Of a stretch of DNA of 64,000 nucleotides, positions 19,901 to 28,235 are shown piece after piece. Position 1 is the first letter of the stretch. Each line of letters begins with the position of its first letter. The position numbers were made by a program, and so were the translations under genes. The stretch is from Oceanidesulfovibrio indonesiensis. Its GTDB lineage: Bacteria; Desulfobacterota; Desulfovibrionia; Desulfovibrionales; Desulfovibrionaceae. A model generated the notes under the pieces. That model did not search any database, was not told where the DNA came from, and saw only the letters and a program-made list of their open reading frames with translations. The DNA is taken from assembly GCF_007625075.1 (NCBI RefSeq), contig NZ_QMIE01000003.1, forward strand, positions 229,326-293,325, given 5' to 3'.

Positions 19901-20187
19901 TCCGCGTGCGGTTGCGGCCCATCCTGCTCACCACGCTCACCACTTCCCTCGGCCTGTTGCCCATGGCCATCGGCTTTCCGCAATACTCGCTGGTCTGGGG
20001 CTCCATGGCGTCCACCTTCGTCACTGGCCTGTTCACAGCCACGGCCCTCACCCTCTTCATCGTACCCGTGGAGTGGGATCTGCTCGAAGGACTCAAGGAA
20101 CGGGTGCAACGCCGCAGGGGCGGCCGGTCAGCGATCGACTTCTCGTCGCTCGATGCGGAAACCGAGACGCACGACACCGGAACGTAA
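16978..20187 (+). CDS. RND-family efflux transporter permease (AcrB-like)
   Basis: The 1069-residue inner-membrane protein has the two-fold RND layout: one N-terminal helix, a large periplasmic loop, six helices (about 330-540), a second loop and six more helices. The adjacent aspartates of the proton relay are present in TM4 (GIIVDDAIVVVENIYRHVQ). It works with a periplasmic adaptor, most likely the one encoded at 12748. The start is GTG 16978 with AAGGA upstream. The exported substrate cannot be inferred; hydrophobic compounds or lipids are typical. Confidence 0.92.
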   Translation: MKPVVRFALKQTVFFNLVFVLLMVVGAFALANLPVERYPQINFGKVVITTYFPGASAEEVETLVTHKIEEALEDLEDVEFIRSTSYRERSSILVKFVDDTDYENLYDELRFKILSMVNELPEDIDPPQFVDIKTSDWLPVVAVNLAGDRSNRALTLMAEEMKIPLSQIPGVQEVDLRGEYEREFHVYLDPQRMVRVGVTFDDVVRALSEANVSIPAGTYDDGRAQFVVKVDERFRSRADVVNTIVRRDMDGSFVRVEDVISRAELSYRDPFVITSVNGRSSVSLHVIKTEAGNALDIKKRVLEVVAEFEPQLTKEGVDIVLTQDSTVYIKDAMSTLGWNLLVGVFLVCGIIWYFMGLRNAGLTTIGIPFAFLVTMVFMYFTGNSLNEITLFSFVLVSGIIVDDAIVVVENIYRHVQEGWPILKAIVNGTSEVFLPVISATTTTVAAFLPMLIMTGSTGEFFAQIPIAISFAILASLIECLLILPIHYLMHGPRKDAAVPGEEKDNLALALCRKLTNVVTRFTLKRRLLSLFIVVVLFLSSIAVFGVSVAGVAPLIRIKFFPDDYNIYYIIAEAPSSTPVRTVAQKLDDISRFVMADGPGMAESASAEAGYFINEDYEMVYGENYGYVVVTLPTRGIQDFGNAGTDPLLHLENMRNRIKQEFEKDGWRMRLRAEKGGPPTGKDITVRVVGQIPENVSRLADAMMEMMRTDERFAPYLTELSTDQAQPARIFELKVIKERAAEYGVSPQRVARLAASVLDGTFVGDYRLTDEDVDLKLRFSTEYLETPQKALSIPLIEHPSGPVRLGDLCRVETYTAPAYLIRYNGIRAITISANLVPNAPTSTPAVVNQIRHAYADMRADYAGAQITFGGDFESTQRSYTSLGYAFVIAVLIIYLILATQFRSYMQPAIILSAVVFSVIGVVLGKLITQSYFTVNSFIAMVGVTGVVVNDSLVLVNFMNVLREQGASRAEAIREGIRVRLRPILLTTLTTSLGLLPMAIGFPQYSLVWGSMASTFVTGLFTATALTLFIVPVEWDLLEGLKERVQRRRGGRSAIDFSSLDAETETHDTGT

Positions 20188-20267
20188 CACCTCCCCTGCA
20201 GGATGCGGACACCACGCAGCACAACCCCGCTCCGCTCCCTCACCTCCGCAATGAGAGAAAACCGGCC

Positions 20268-20573
20268 ATGCGACGATACTTCCTGCGACTCTGCCTCTGC
20301 CTTGCCGCGATGTTTCTCTTTGCGGTCGTACACACGGCATGGGCTCAGCGAATAGGTCGGTTCCGCGGCATGGACGTGAACAGCGACGCTGTGGTGACGG
20401 CCGAGGAGTTCGCCGCCGTGTGCAATTTTTCGGGTGCGGGATACTTTGAGCACGCGGCCGGCACGGACGATGTGATGACATTCGATGAGTACGACGCCTG
20501 GCTTGATCTGGTGCGTGCGGGGACTGCTCCACACGGGGAGGACTGGGGGCGGCACTTCACCTGCCATCCGTGA
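20268..20573 (+). CDS. Small secreted EF-hand protein
   Basis: A 101-residue protein with a signal peptide (FLRLCLCLAAMFLFAVVHTAWA). It has a canonical 12-residue EF-hand loop, DVNSDAVVTAEE followed by F (residues about 36-48), and a weaker second motif (GTDDVMTFDEYDAWL). It should bind calcium in the periplasm. It follows the RND permease by 80 bases on the same strand, so it may be the last gene of that transcript. The ribosome-binding site is weak (GAGA). Confidence 0.65.
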   Translation: MRRYFLRLCLCLAAMFLFAVVHTAWAQRIGRFRGMDVNSDAVVTAEEFAAVCNFSGAGYFEHAAGTDDVMTFDEYDAWLDLVRAGTAPHGEDWGRHFTCHP

Positions 20574-20617
20574 AACCATCCCGGGGGCAAGGTGCTGGCA
20601 GTGGTGCACCTTCCATG

Positions 20618-20643
20618 AAAAAAGCCCGGCGCGAACCGGGCTT
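20618..20643 (-). terminator. Terminator after hemC
   Basis: An 8-bp stem AAGCCCGG/CCGGGCTT with a six-base loop; on the minus strand it is followed by a run of six T. It lies 26 bases beyond the hemC stop and also separates hemC from the convergent EF-hand gene. Confidence 0.8.
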
Positions 20644-20668
20644 GGACATTCAAGATTCTCAAGTACGA

Positions 20669-21631
20669 TCAGGACGGGGACGGCGCTTCCTCGTCGCCGA
20701 GGCGACCGTAGACTTCGTCGAGAATCGCCTTGCCGCCCGCTTTCAGCACTTCATCTGCCAGGTCGAGGCCCATGGCGTAAGTCTCCTCGATGCTGCCGGC
20801 CATGCCGCTGCGCTCGCGGCGGATGACGCGCCCCCCGGTTTCGTCCGCAACCAGGCCGGTGAGGTGCACTGCATCGCCCTCCAGCACAGCATAGGCGGCG
20901 ATGGGCACCTGGCACCCGCCGTCCAGCCCGGCGAGGAATCCCCGTTCGGCATGGACGCGGAGCATGGTTTCGCGGTCTTTGAGGAACTCGAGCAGTTCGA
21001 TTACGCGGTTGTCGTCCTCGCGGTACTCGATGCCCAGGGCGCCCTGACCAACGGCGGGCAGAAACCTGGGCGGGCCGAGCACGTGCATGTGCGGTGCGGT
21101 GAGGCCGAGACGCTTGAGCCCGGACGTGGCCATGACGATGGCGTCGAACTGGCCTTCCATGAGTTTTCTGAGGCGCGTGTCCACATTGCCCCGCAGGGAG
21201 ACAATTTTCAGATCGGGCCGTAGCGCGAGCAGCTGAGTCTGCCGCCGCAGGCTGGAGGTGCCGACAACGGCGCCTTCGGGCAGGGCGTCCAGGTTCTCAT
21301 AATTCACGCTGAGGAATGTGTCCGTGGGTTCCTCGCGCACGGGCATCACGCCCAGAACGAGGCCGGCAGGCAATTCGGTGGGCACGTCCTTCATGGAGTG
21401 CACGGCCAGATCGGCGCGACCGTCCAGCAGGGCGTCCTCGATTTCCTTCACGAAAAGGCCCTTGCCCCCCACCTTGGCCAGGGGAACATCCAGTATCTTG
21501 TCGCCCTTGGTTTTGAGCACCAAGAGTTCCACCGAGACGCCGGGGTGGGTGGACTCCAGCGAGTCCTTGATATGATTGGCCTGCCAGAGGGCGAGCTTGC
21601 TGCCCCGAGTCGCGATAACGAGCTTGTCCAT
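20669..21631 (-). CDS. hemC: Hydroxymethylbilane synthase (porphobilinogen deaminase)
   Basis: The 320-residue cytosolic enzyme joins four porphobilinogens into hydroxymethylbilane. Conserved parts include [49 protein letters not shown] and the dipyrromethane-cofactor cysteine in [16 protein letters not shown] 21631 matches the family N terminus although the frame is open further upstream. The next enzyme of the pathway, HemD, is encoded as a CobA fusion at 57076-58593, so uroporphyrinogen synthesis is split over two loci. Confidence 0.96.
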   Translation of the reverse strand: MDKLVIATRGSKLALWQANHIKDSLESTHPGVSVELLVLKTKGDKILDVPLAKVGGKGLFVKEIEDALLDGRADLAVHSMKDVPTELPAGLVLGVMPVREEPTDTFLSVNYENLDALPEGAVVGTSSLRRQTQLLALRPDLKIVSLRGNVDTRLRKLMEGQFDAIVMATSGLKRLGLTAPHMHVLGPPRFLPAVGQGALGIEYREDDNRVIELLEFLKDRETMLRVHAERGFLAGLDGGCQVPIAAYAVLEGDAVHLTGLVADETGGRVIRRERSGMAGSIEETYAMGLDLADEVLKAGGKAILDEVYGRLGDEEAPSPS

Positions 21632-21668
21632 GTGGTGCCTTTGTCGCTCTGAATTGGGAAGACGAAGA

Positions 21669-21696
21669 GGGAGGCGGGCCGAATGCCCGGCCTCCC
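21669..21696 (-). terminator. GC-rich hairpin between fmdB-like gene and hemC
   Basis: GGGAGGC-GGGC pairs with GCCC-g-GCCTCCC (11 bp, one bulged G, five-base loop). On the minus strand it is followed by a pyrimidine-rich TCTTCGTCTTCCC rather than a pure T-run. It may end transcription after the zinc-ribbon gene or attenuate hemC. Confidence 0.45.
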
Positions 21697-21732
21697 CCCT
21701 CGGGTGGTTCGTGTCGTACTCTGGGCGTATGC

Positions 21733-21984
21733 TCAGCAGGTGGAGCAGTTGCCGCCAGAGCACCCGGCGCAGCCGCTTTTGGACGACGGCCCGACGCCTC
21801 CCTGAGCGCGCCATTGGGCCGCCTTGGAGACGCCATTGTCCCCGCCGACGCTGAAACGGCAGCAGGACATGAGCTTCTGTGTATTATCCGAGCCGCACTT
21901 GGGACATTTCACGGCTTCGTTCTTGAGCACCAGCTCTTCAAATTCGTTCTTGCAGGACTGGCACAGAAAATCGTGCATCGGCAT
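21733..21984 (-). CDS. FmdB-family zinc-ribbon protein
   Basis: An 83-residue protein of the FmdB type: an N-terminal zinc ribbon [14 protein letters not shown]...KCPKCGSD (CxxC plus CxxC) and a Cys-rich tail [13 protein letters not shown]. The family is often called a putative regulatory protein, but no function is established. ATG 21984 has a strong AAGGAGG. It sits between gmhA and hemC on the same strand. Confidence 0.85.
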   Translation of the reverse strand: MPMHDFLCQSCKNEFEELVLKNEAVKCPKCGSDNTQKLMSCCRFSVGGDNGVSKAAQWRAQGGVGPSSKSGCAGCSGGNCSTC

Positions 21985-22040
21985 GATTCGGTTCCTCCTT
22001 GGAATTATCCATACGAGGTATAAGACCTCGTTACGGCGCG

Positions 22041-22703
22041 TCAATCGCCTGCGTCCTCTTCGTCGGGAATCAGTTCCCCGGAGGGATCATCCACGCTGAT
22101 GTATTCGGCGATTTCCGCCACGTTCTCGAAGAGGAAGTAGTCGATCAATTTGCAGAGCATGTGGCCGGCGGCAATCTGCACCTCCTGCACCAGGGGCGTG
22201 GACTTGCTCGGCACGATGAGCACGTGCTGGCACAGCGGCGCCATCTCCCCGCCGTCGCCCCCCAGCAGCCCCACGCGGACAATGCCCATGTCGGCAGCCG
22301 CCTTGAGCGCCTGGATGAGGTTCTCGCTGTTGCCCGATGTGGATATGGCCACGAGCACATCGCCGCGTTTTCCCAGGCCCTGGACCTGCTTGCGGAACAC
22401 CTGGTCGAAGCCGTAATCGTTGCCGATTGCGGTGAGGGCCGAAGTGTCCGTGGTCAGGGCGATGCCCGGCAGTGGCGGGCGTTCGAGCTGGAACCGATTG
22501 ACCAGCTCGGCCGCGAGATGCTGGGAGTCCGCTGCGCTGCCGCCGTTGCCGCAATAGAGGATTTTCCCGCCCTCGGCAAGCGAGACGGCCATGATACGGG
22601 CGATCTCTTCGAGCCGGGCAGCGTTCTCGCCAAAAAAGGCCTCCCGCAGCGCGGCGCCCTCCTGCGCGTATTTTCCGATCAGTTCCGCAATTTCCTGAGA
22701 CAT
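22041..22703 (-). CDS. gmhA: SIS-domain phosphoheptose isomerase (GmhA-like)
   Basis: A 220-residue SIS-domain protein with CGNGGSAADSQHLAAELVNRF, IGNDYGFDQVFRKQV and AISTSGNSENLIQA, all typical of GmhA. GmhA isomerises sedoheptulose 7-phosphate to D-glycero-D-manno-heptose 7-phosphate for the LPS core. The acidic C-terminal tail (about 15 residues after YISVDDPSG) is an extension. A DiaA-like role is an alternative, but the length and motifs favour GmhA. No other heptose-pathway gene is in the window. Confidence 0.85.
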   Translation of the reverse strand: MSQEIAELIGKYAQEGAALREAFFGENAARLEEIARIMAVSLAEGGKILYCGNGGSAADSQHLAAELVNRFQLERPPLPGIALTTDTSALTAIGNDYGFDQVFRKQVQGLGKRGDVLVAISTSGNSENLIQALKAAADMGIVRVGLLGGDGGEMAPLCQHVLIVPSKSTPLVQEVQIAAGHMLCKLIDYFLFENVAEIAEYISVDDPSGELIPDEEDAGD

Positions 22704-22744
22704 GTCCCTGCTTCTTTCATTCCTGTGCGGGTCTGGCAAACTGC

Positions 22745-23566
22745 TCAGCGCACTATGACGCCGGCATAACCCACGACCTGCTCGTAATCGCCGCTCACAT
22801 CGCCGGAGGTGGCGTACTCCACAATCTCGGCCTGCTTGGCGCCCATCTCTGCGGCGGCGGTCAGCCCCAGGCTCATGGGGTACACGCCGCACATGGTGAT
22901 GCCTCTGGAGCGCACCGTTTCGAAAAGCGCTCGCGCGTCCAAGGCTTGTACGGCGTCCAGGGCCATCCTGTCGAGCGTTTCGGCACGCTCGCGGCTCACG
23001 TAGTGGCTCATGTCCGAACTCACGAGGATGGACACGGGCGTGTCCCAGCTCTGGAGCAGGCGGCCCAGGGCCCGGCCGGCATCCTGGAGCGCATCGAAGC
23101 GCGTTTCGGCCACGGCGATGGGCACGATGGAATAATCCGTGCCCCGACGCTCGCCCAGCGCCTTGAGGAACGGCGCCATGACCTCCAGTGAATGCTCGTA
23201 GAGATGCGCGGCGCGGTCATCCTGGAAGTGCGGATCCACCCCCAGGATCGCCGCAGCGAGCTTTTCGTCAACCGCAATACCGCCGCCGGGTACGAGCCAT
23301 TTTCCCCGGGGCCACACGGCCATGGGCAATCCATTGCCCGTGTGATTGGGCCCGAGCAACACGAGGGTGGAGGCGAGGTTTGCACGGCCCAGGGTCATGC
23401 CCGCCACCCGGCCCGAGTACACATAGCCGGCGTGGGGCGCCATGGCGAGCAGGGTGCGCTCTGTCTCCATGGGACCGGCTGCGTCGAGATATGAATCCAC
23501 TTGAGCGTAAAGGCGCCGGGGATCGTCATCGTAAAACCTGCCGGCGACAATGGGCTTTCTGTCCAT
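22745..23566 (-). CDS. amrB: MEMO1-family protein (AmmeMemoRadiSam system protein B)
   Basis: A 273-residue MEMO1-like protein: VAGRFYDDDPRRL at the N terminus, APHAGYVYSGRVAG, LLGPNHTGNGLPMAVWPRGKW, and SSDMSHYVSRERAE. These keep the putative metal-site histidines. In bacteria it is one of three proteins (AMMECR1, MEMO1, radical SAM) of a conserved, still poorly understood module. The AMMECR1 partner is at 55624-56190; the radical SAM partner is not in the window. ATG 23566 was chosen because AAGGAG lies seven bases before it. Confidence 0.9.
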   Translation of the reverse strand: MDRKPIVAGRFYDDDPRRLYAQVDSYLDAAGPMETERTLLAMAPHAGYVYSGRVAGMTLGRANLASTLVLLGPNHTGNGLPMAVWPRGKWLVPGGGIAVDEKLAAAILGVDPHFQDDRAAHLYEHSLEVMAPFLKALGERRGTDYSIVPIAVAETRFDALQDAGRALGRLLQSWDTPVSILVSSDMSHYVSRERAETLDRMALDAVQALDARALFETVRSRGITMCGVYPMSLGLTAAAEMGAKQAEIVEYATSGDVSGDYEQVVGYAGVIVR

Positions 23567-23691
23567 ATAGTGCTCCTTCATGCTTCGCGCCTTAGTGAAA
23601 ACTCCGGCGCAGTCTCATGAAAGATCATACGCCCGCGCTTGCGACAACGCAAAAGACGAAGACCAGAACGCCCGAATGCTCACGGACTCAG

Positions 23692-26600
23692 TCAGAGGTT
23701 CGGCGCGAACTCCCGAGCGTTCTTTTCGATGCCGTGGGTGCGCAGATCCATGGCGGCCATGCGGCCGTAGAGAGAATCCGGCCTGTCCTCGGAGAGTTGT
23801 TTCAGGATGGAGCGCCAGCGGTCGAAATCCTGGGTTTTGCGATAGAGCTGGGCCATACGATAGCGCGCGGCCGCCCATCGAGAATCCTCGGGCTGGAGCC
23901 GCTTGAGATAGTCCATGTTCCAGTTGATGGCCTCGCGTAAACGTCCGCCGCTGTCGGCGATCTCCACGAGCATGGCGAGCAGATCGTCCACCTTGCCTTC
24001 ATCCTCTGACGACTCCAGAAAGAACTCAAGACTGTCCTGGGCCATGTCGTAGGCCTTCTTGAGATCGCCCTGTTTGCGGGCGTTCACTGCAGCGAAGTAC
24101 TGGGCATACCCCCGGCGCAGGGGATCGAGCCCTTCATGCTCCGTCAGGTCCGTCCACATGGCCGAGCTTTCCTCGGCCCGACCCAGGTTTTCGTAGGCAA
24201 GAGCCAAGGCGTACGCAAACTCGTTTTTCGTCTTTGGCGAGACTTCCCAGCCGTCCACCTTCGGCTGCAGCTCGACGATGCGGTCCCAATAGCCGTACTC
24301 CAGCGCTACGGACAGGGCGAGGTTGAGGGCCATTTCCGATTGCTCGGGCATGCCTTTGGCCTCAAGAAACGGCGAGACGAGATTCCAGGCCTGTTCGGGC
24401 CGTCCTTCCTTCCAGAAGGACAACCCCAGAGCGATGCGCGTTTCCGGGGCAAGCGCATCCACGTTTTCGCGGATGGTGGGCGAACCATCCCAGAGCCGCA
24501 CGGCGCCGCCGTAGTTCTCTTCCGCGACCATCACGTCCACGAGCTTGCCGAAGGACTCCGCAGCCACCTCCCTGGCCCGCGGCAGAAGCGGGCTTTCAGG
24601 AAAGCGTTCCAGAAAGTCCTGCACCGCCACCAGCGCATCGCGCTGCTGGTTATGGTAGAGGTACCACATGGAAAGTTTGAGCTGCGCCAGAGGCGCCAGG
24701 GCGCTGTCCGGATGCTGGGCAACGATCTCCTTGTATATCTCTTCGGGAGCCGTGGTGTAGGGCTGATCGAACACGGTGAACATGTCCTGCGTTGAGGGCG
24801 CATCATAGATGCCCTCTTCGGCCAGCCGCATCCGCGCAATGAGCCCGCCTTCGCGATCCGGGTACTTCCTCGCGGTATTCTGGTAAACCTCCCGGGCCGC
24901 GTCCACCTTGCCTTCCTGCACGTAAATGTCGCCGATGCGCGCCAGGGCCAGGTCCGCTTCGTCTCCTTCCGGGTCCAGGTTGTAGAAGGTCCAGAGGTTC
25001 AGCTTGGCTTTCTCGTACTCCTGATTGTGGTAGCTCACATCACCCACCAGCCGCAAAAACGGCGGGTATTCCACATAGAACCGCGGCCAGCGCTTTTCCA
25101 GGTAGTCCACTATCTCCGCTGCCTGCTCGTCGAACCCGAGGCGCTCCAGGGACCGCGCCAGCCCCACGCCGGATTCGCGCACGTACCTGGAGTCCGGGTA
25201 CTGCTGGATGATGTACTGGTAGCTGTCCGCGGCGTCCTGGTAGCGGCCGTGGTCGAAATAATACTCGCCCCAGTAGAAATAGGTCAGGGGAATGTTCGGG
25301 TCGCCGGCGTACTGGTTGCGCAGAATATTGAAGTACGCCTCGGCCTCGCGGGGGTTGTTCACCTCCAGATTGATGACCCCCATCTTGAGCAACGCCTGCG
25401 GCATGGACGTGGAGTTCGGATCGAAGTTCATGGCCTCCTTGAAGGCGCTCGTCACCGGCTCGTAGTTGTTGCGGAGATCGTCGCGATGCAGGGCGTAGAG
25501 CGAGTCCGCCCGGAAGTACAGAACCTCTTCGCGCTCCTCGTCGGTGAGGCCGGGAACAGTGCGCAACACATCGAGCGTTCTCAGGGCGGCTGCATACTGC
25601 TCGTTCACGAAGGCCAGACGGGCTCGTTGCAGTAGCTCCTCGTTGGAGGGCAAGGGCTCACCGTCCGGACCGGTGCGGTTCTGCTCCTGCGCTGCGGAGT
25701 CGGCAACGGTCGGCGTCGGGGCGAGCTGCGTCGATGCGGTCTGCTCCAGTGTCTCAGGCGCAGGCCCCTCCTGCGGGGTCTCCTCCTCGGCGGATGCCCC
25801 CTGCGCCGCCCCATCCTGTGCGGCCTCAGCCTGGGCCTGTCGGGCGGTTTCCGTATCGATGAACGGCGGGGGAGGCGGCGCCGCCTCGGCCGTTGCGTTC
25901 TCCGCCGGCGGGTCGCCCATGATGTACTCGGCAGGGGGCGTAATCGCAGGCGCGTCCCCCGCCTGCCCGGCCACATCCCGCTTCTCGGGCGCGGAACGGC
26001 GGAGTATCGTCGTGCCCTCCCCACGCCTGGGCATGGGTGCGCGTAGCGCGAACGAAGGCCCGTCGTCCTCGATAACGACTACATTTTCTTCGGCTTCCCC
26101 GGCCGGCTCGGACGGAGCAGCTTCCGAATCCGGCGGGACGGGAGTCTCCTCCTGCCCGGAAGTATCGTCTCGGCGGGTCTCCTCCGGGGATTCTGCAGGG
26201 ACGATGTTTTCGCCATCCTCGATCGCCGGACCAGCCTCGGGCGCTTCCTCTCGTGTTCTTTCACGCGGCTGCAACGGCGCGCGGAAAGTGAACGATGGCG
26301 GATCGGACAGTTGCGGGAGCGCAATCGCCTCCGGTTCGGAAGCAGGGGCCTCCTGCTCAACCTCCACCATCGTGGCTCCCGTAGCATTTCCCCGGGTGGC
26401 GGGCTCGTTCTCTTCCACCTCATCGACCACGGTCGCCGGCGTTGGCAGTGTCTCCTGGGCCGGTTCCGCGTCGGCAGCGGTTTCAGGCTCGGGCAGAGGC
26501 TCAGGCACTGGCGATTCGGCGAAGACCTCGACATCGGCTGCCGGAGTCGGCTCGACAGGCTCCCAGCGGGCTCCCAAGGGGTCCTCGAACACGTCCACCA

Positions 26601-26961
26601 CCAGCTTCTCCGCGTCTTCGAGCACGAAATGGATATAGCCGAATGTCTTGTCCTTCAGGGTGATGCGCAGGCCGGCGTCCGTGGGTTCTATGCGGTCGGC
26701 GTTCGCCGCCGTGGCCATGAGCAGACCGGGCGGCCTCTCTCGGCCAGCCCAGAACCCTTCGGGCAGGGTGATGTCCAGCGTGGTTTCGCCGGTGCGGGCT
26801 ATGGTGTAACGCGGCACGTCGCCGTCGAACTTGACGACGATGCGGTCTTTGTCCGGGTGCGTGCCCCAGTAATAATTGAAGGCATGCGCCGAGACCGGCG
26901 CAAGGAATACGACGGACGCAACGAACGCCGTCAGGAGAAGAGTCCGGATTGTCCCGGCCAC
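23692..26961 (-). CDS. Large secreted TPR protein with N-terminal AMIN-like domain
   Basis: A 1089-residue protein. The start is GTG 26961, giving MAGTIRTLLLT and a clean signal peptide ending VSAHA near residue 26. Residues about 28-140 form a beta-rich AMIN-like domain (RIVVKFDGDVPRYTIAR, KLVVDVFEDPLG). A Pro/Glu/Ala-rich linker covers about 145-440, then many TPRs fill the rest (ALLKMGVINLEVNNPREAEA, YGRYQDAADSYQYI-like units). It is probably periplasmic or envelope-attached, acting as a scaffold. It has a sigma-54-like promoter at its 5' end and lies directly after a sigma-54 activator gene. Specific function not recognised. Confidence 0.75.
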   Translation of the reverse strand: MAGTIRTLLLTAFVASVVFLAPVSAHAFNYYWGTHPDKDRIVVKFDGDVPRYTIARTGETTLDITLPEGFWAGRERPPGLLMATAANADRIEPTDAGLRITLKDKTFGYIHFVLEDAEKLVVDVFEDPLGARWEPVEPTPAADVEVFAESPVPEPLPEPETAADAEPAQETLPTPATVVDEVEENEPATRGNATGATMVEVEQEAPASEPEAIALPQLSDPPSFTFRAPLQPRERTREEAPEAGPAIEDGENIVPAESPEETRRDDTSGQEETPVPPDSEAAPSEPAGEAEENVVVIEDDGPSFALRAPMPRRGEGTTILRRSAPEKRDVAGQAGDAPAITPPAEYIMGDPPAENATAEAAPPPPPFIDTETARQAQAEAAQDGAAQGASAEEETPQEGPAPETLEQTASTQLAPTPTVADSAAQEQNRTGPDGEPLPSNEELLQRARLAFVNEQYAAALRTLDVLRTVPGLTDEEREEVLYFRADSLYALHRDDLRNNYEPVTSAFKEAMNFDPNSTSMPQALLKMGVINLEVNNPREAEAYFNILRNQYAGDPNIPLTYFYWGEYYFDHGRYQDAADSYQYIIQQYPDSRYVRESGVGLARSLERLGFDEQAAEIVDYLEKRWPRFYVEYPPFLRLVGDVSYHNQEYEKAKLNLWTFYNLDPEGDEADLALARIGDIYVQEGKVDAAREVYQNTARKYPDREGGLIARMRLAEEGIYDAPSTQDMFTVFDQPYTTAPEEIYKEIVAQHPDSALAPLAQLKLSMWYLYHNQQRDALVAVQDFLERFPESPLLPRAREVAAESFGKLVDVMVAEENYGGAVRLWDGSPTIRENVDALAPETRIALGLSFWKEGRPEQAWNLVSPFLEAKGMPEQSEMALNLALSVALEYGYWDRIVELQPKVDGWEVSPKTKNEFAYALALAYENLGRAEESSAMWTDLTEHEGLDPLRRGYAQYFAAVNARKQGDLKKAYDMAQDSLEFFLESSEDEGKVDDLLAMLVEIADSGGRLREAINWNMDYLKRLQPEDSRWAAARYRMAQLYRKTQDFDRWRSILKQLSEDRPDSLYGRMAAMDLRTHGIEKNAREFAPNL

Positions 26962-26989
26962 AGGTGAGAATACCACGGGAAAAATGTAG

Positions 26990-27005
26990 GCAACATTTGT
27001 GCCAA
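26990..27005 (-). promoter_or_regulatory. Sigma-54-type promoter for the TPR gene
   Basis: On the minus strand the site reads TTGGCACAAATGTTGC, a near-consensus -24/-12 pair (TTGGCAC, TTGC) with GG and GC ten bases apart. It sits between the stop of the sigma-54 activator gene and the GTG start of the TPR gene, leaving a short leader of about 17 bases. Confidence 0.75.
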
Positions 27006-27023
27006 GTCCACCCCTCCGGTGTG

Positions 27024-28031
27024 TTACTTGTCGAGGCCCTTTTTCTTGAGCTTCTCGATGAGCGTGGTGCGCTTGATGCCCAGAATCTCCGCGGCCTGGT
27101 TCTTCACGTGGCCGGCCTCTTCCAGAGCTTCGACGAGCAGGCGGTCCTCTACGGCGTCCAGGAACTCCTTGAGGCTCAGGTCGCGGTCCCTGATATCCTG
27201 CAGGCGCGGCCAGGCAAAACCCGGAGCCACGGGCTCCGGCTGGGGCGCAGGCGCCTCGCCGACCTCGGAGCGTATCTTGGGCGGCAGATCGTCCGGGGTG
27301 ATGGACTGGCCCTCGCACAGAATGGACATGCGCTCCATGAAGTTTTCAAGCTCGCGCACGTTTCCCGGCCATGTGTACGCCAGGAGCATGTCCCGTGCTA
27401 CGTCAGAAATTTTGAGCACAGGCCGATCCTTCTTCTTGCAGAATCGCTTCAGGAAGGCGTCGGCCAAAAGCATGACGTCCCGGCCGCGTTCACGCAGGGG
27501 CGGCAGGTGCATGGGAATGACGTTGAGCCGGTAATAGAGATCTTCGCGGAAGCGGCCCTCGGCGACTTCCTTTTCGAGGTCGCGGTTCGTGGCGGCTACG
27601 ATGCGTACATCCGCGCGCTTGGGCTGGGTGCCGCCCACGCGCTCGAACTCCTTTTCCTGGAGCACGCGCAGAATCTTGACCTGCAGGGAGAGATCCATCT
27701 CCCCGATCTCGTCGAGGAAAATGGTGCCGCCGTCGGCGAGTTCGAAGCGTCCGGCGCGGGAGCGTATGGCGTGTGTGAAGGCGCCTTTTTCGTGGCCGAA
27801 GAGCTCGGATTCGAGAAGTTCGCGCGGGATGGCACCGCAGTTGACGGGGACAAACGGCTTGTCCTTGCGCAGGCTCTGGGCGTGCAAAGCGCGAACGAGC
27901 AGTTCCTTGCCCGTGCCGGATTCGCCGGTGACGAGTACGGTGGAGTCCGTGGGGGCGACCTTGGCCACGATCCTGAAAACGTCTTTGAGGACGCGGCTTT
28001 CGCCGATGATCTGGTCGCTTTCGAAACCCAT
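27024..28031 (-). CDS. Sigma-54-dependent transcriptional activator without receiver domain
   Basis: The 335-residue protein consists of an AAA+ domain (Walker A GESGTGKE, Walker [12 protein letters not shown], arginine-finger region [13 protein letters not shown]) and a C-terminal Fis-type helix-turn-helix ([20 protein letters not shown]). There is no N-terminal sensory domain, as in PspF-type proteins, so regulation must come from another protein or from expression level. The sigma-54 contact loop reads GAFTHA rather than GAFTGA. ATG 28031 follows AGGGAG; the frame is open for 24 more codons. The nearest sigma-54 site lies just downstream, before the TPR gene. Confidence 0.88.
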   Translation of the reverse strand: MGFESDQIIGESRVLKDVFRIVAKVAPTDSTVLVTGESGTGKELLVRALHAQSLRKDKPFVPVNCGAIPRELLESELFGHEKGAFTHAIRSRAGRFELADGGTIFLDEIGEMDLSLQVKILRVLQEKEFERVGGTQPKRADVRIVAATNRDLEKEVAEGRFREDLYYRLNVIPMHLPPLRERGRDVMLLADAFLKRFCKKKDRPVLKISDVARDMLLAYTWPGNVRELENFMERMSILCEGQSITPDDLPPKIRSEVGEAPAPQPEPVAPGFAWPRLQDIRDRDLSLKEFLDAVEDRLLVEALEEAGHVKNQAAEILGIKRTTLIEKLKKKGLDK

Positions 28032-28203
28032 GTGCACTCCCTGGCTACGCTCGCTGATGGCGCTGGCTACCTCCTCAGTGTCAACGAACTGACAGGAAGT
28101 CAACCCGATTCATCAAAAAAGTCTCGACAAAGTCTGGCTGAACGGATTGCTGGCCGGACGCCGGCGCGTGGACTGCTCCACCACAGGTTAACGATGTGCC
28201 GTG

Positions 28204-28222
28204 AAAAAGAAGAGGCAGCCTC
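28204..28222 (-). terminator. Weak terminator after the orphan rod-like gene
   Basis: On the minus strand GAGG-CTG-CCTC is followed by TTCTTTTTC, 14 bases past the stop of the flagellar rod-like gene. The stem is short (4 bp), so confidence is low. Confidence 0.35.
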
Positions 28223-28235
28223 GCATCGCAGGTGC

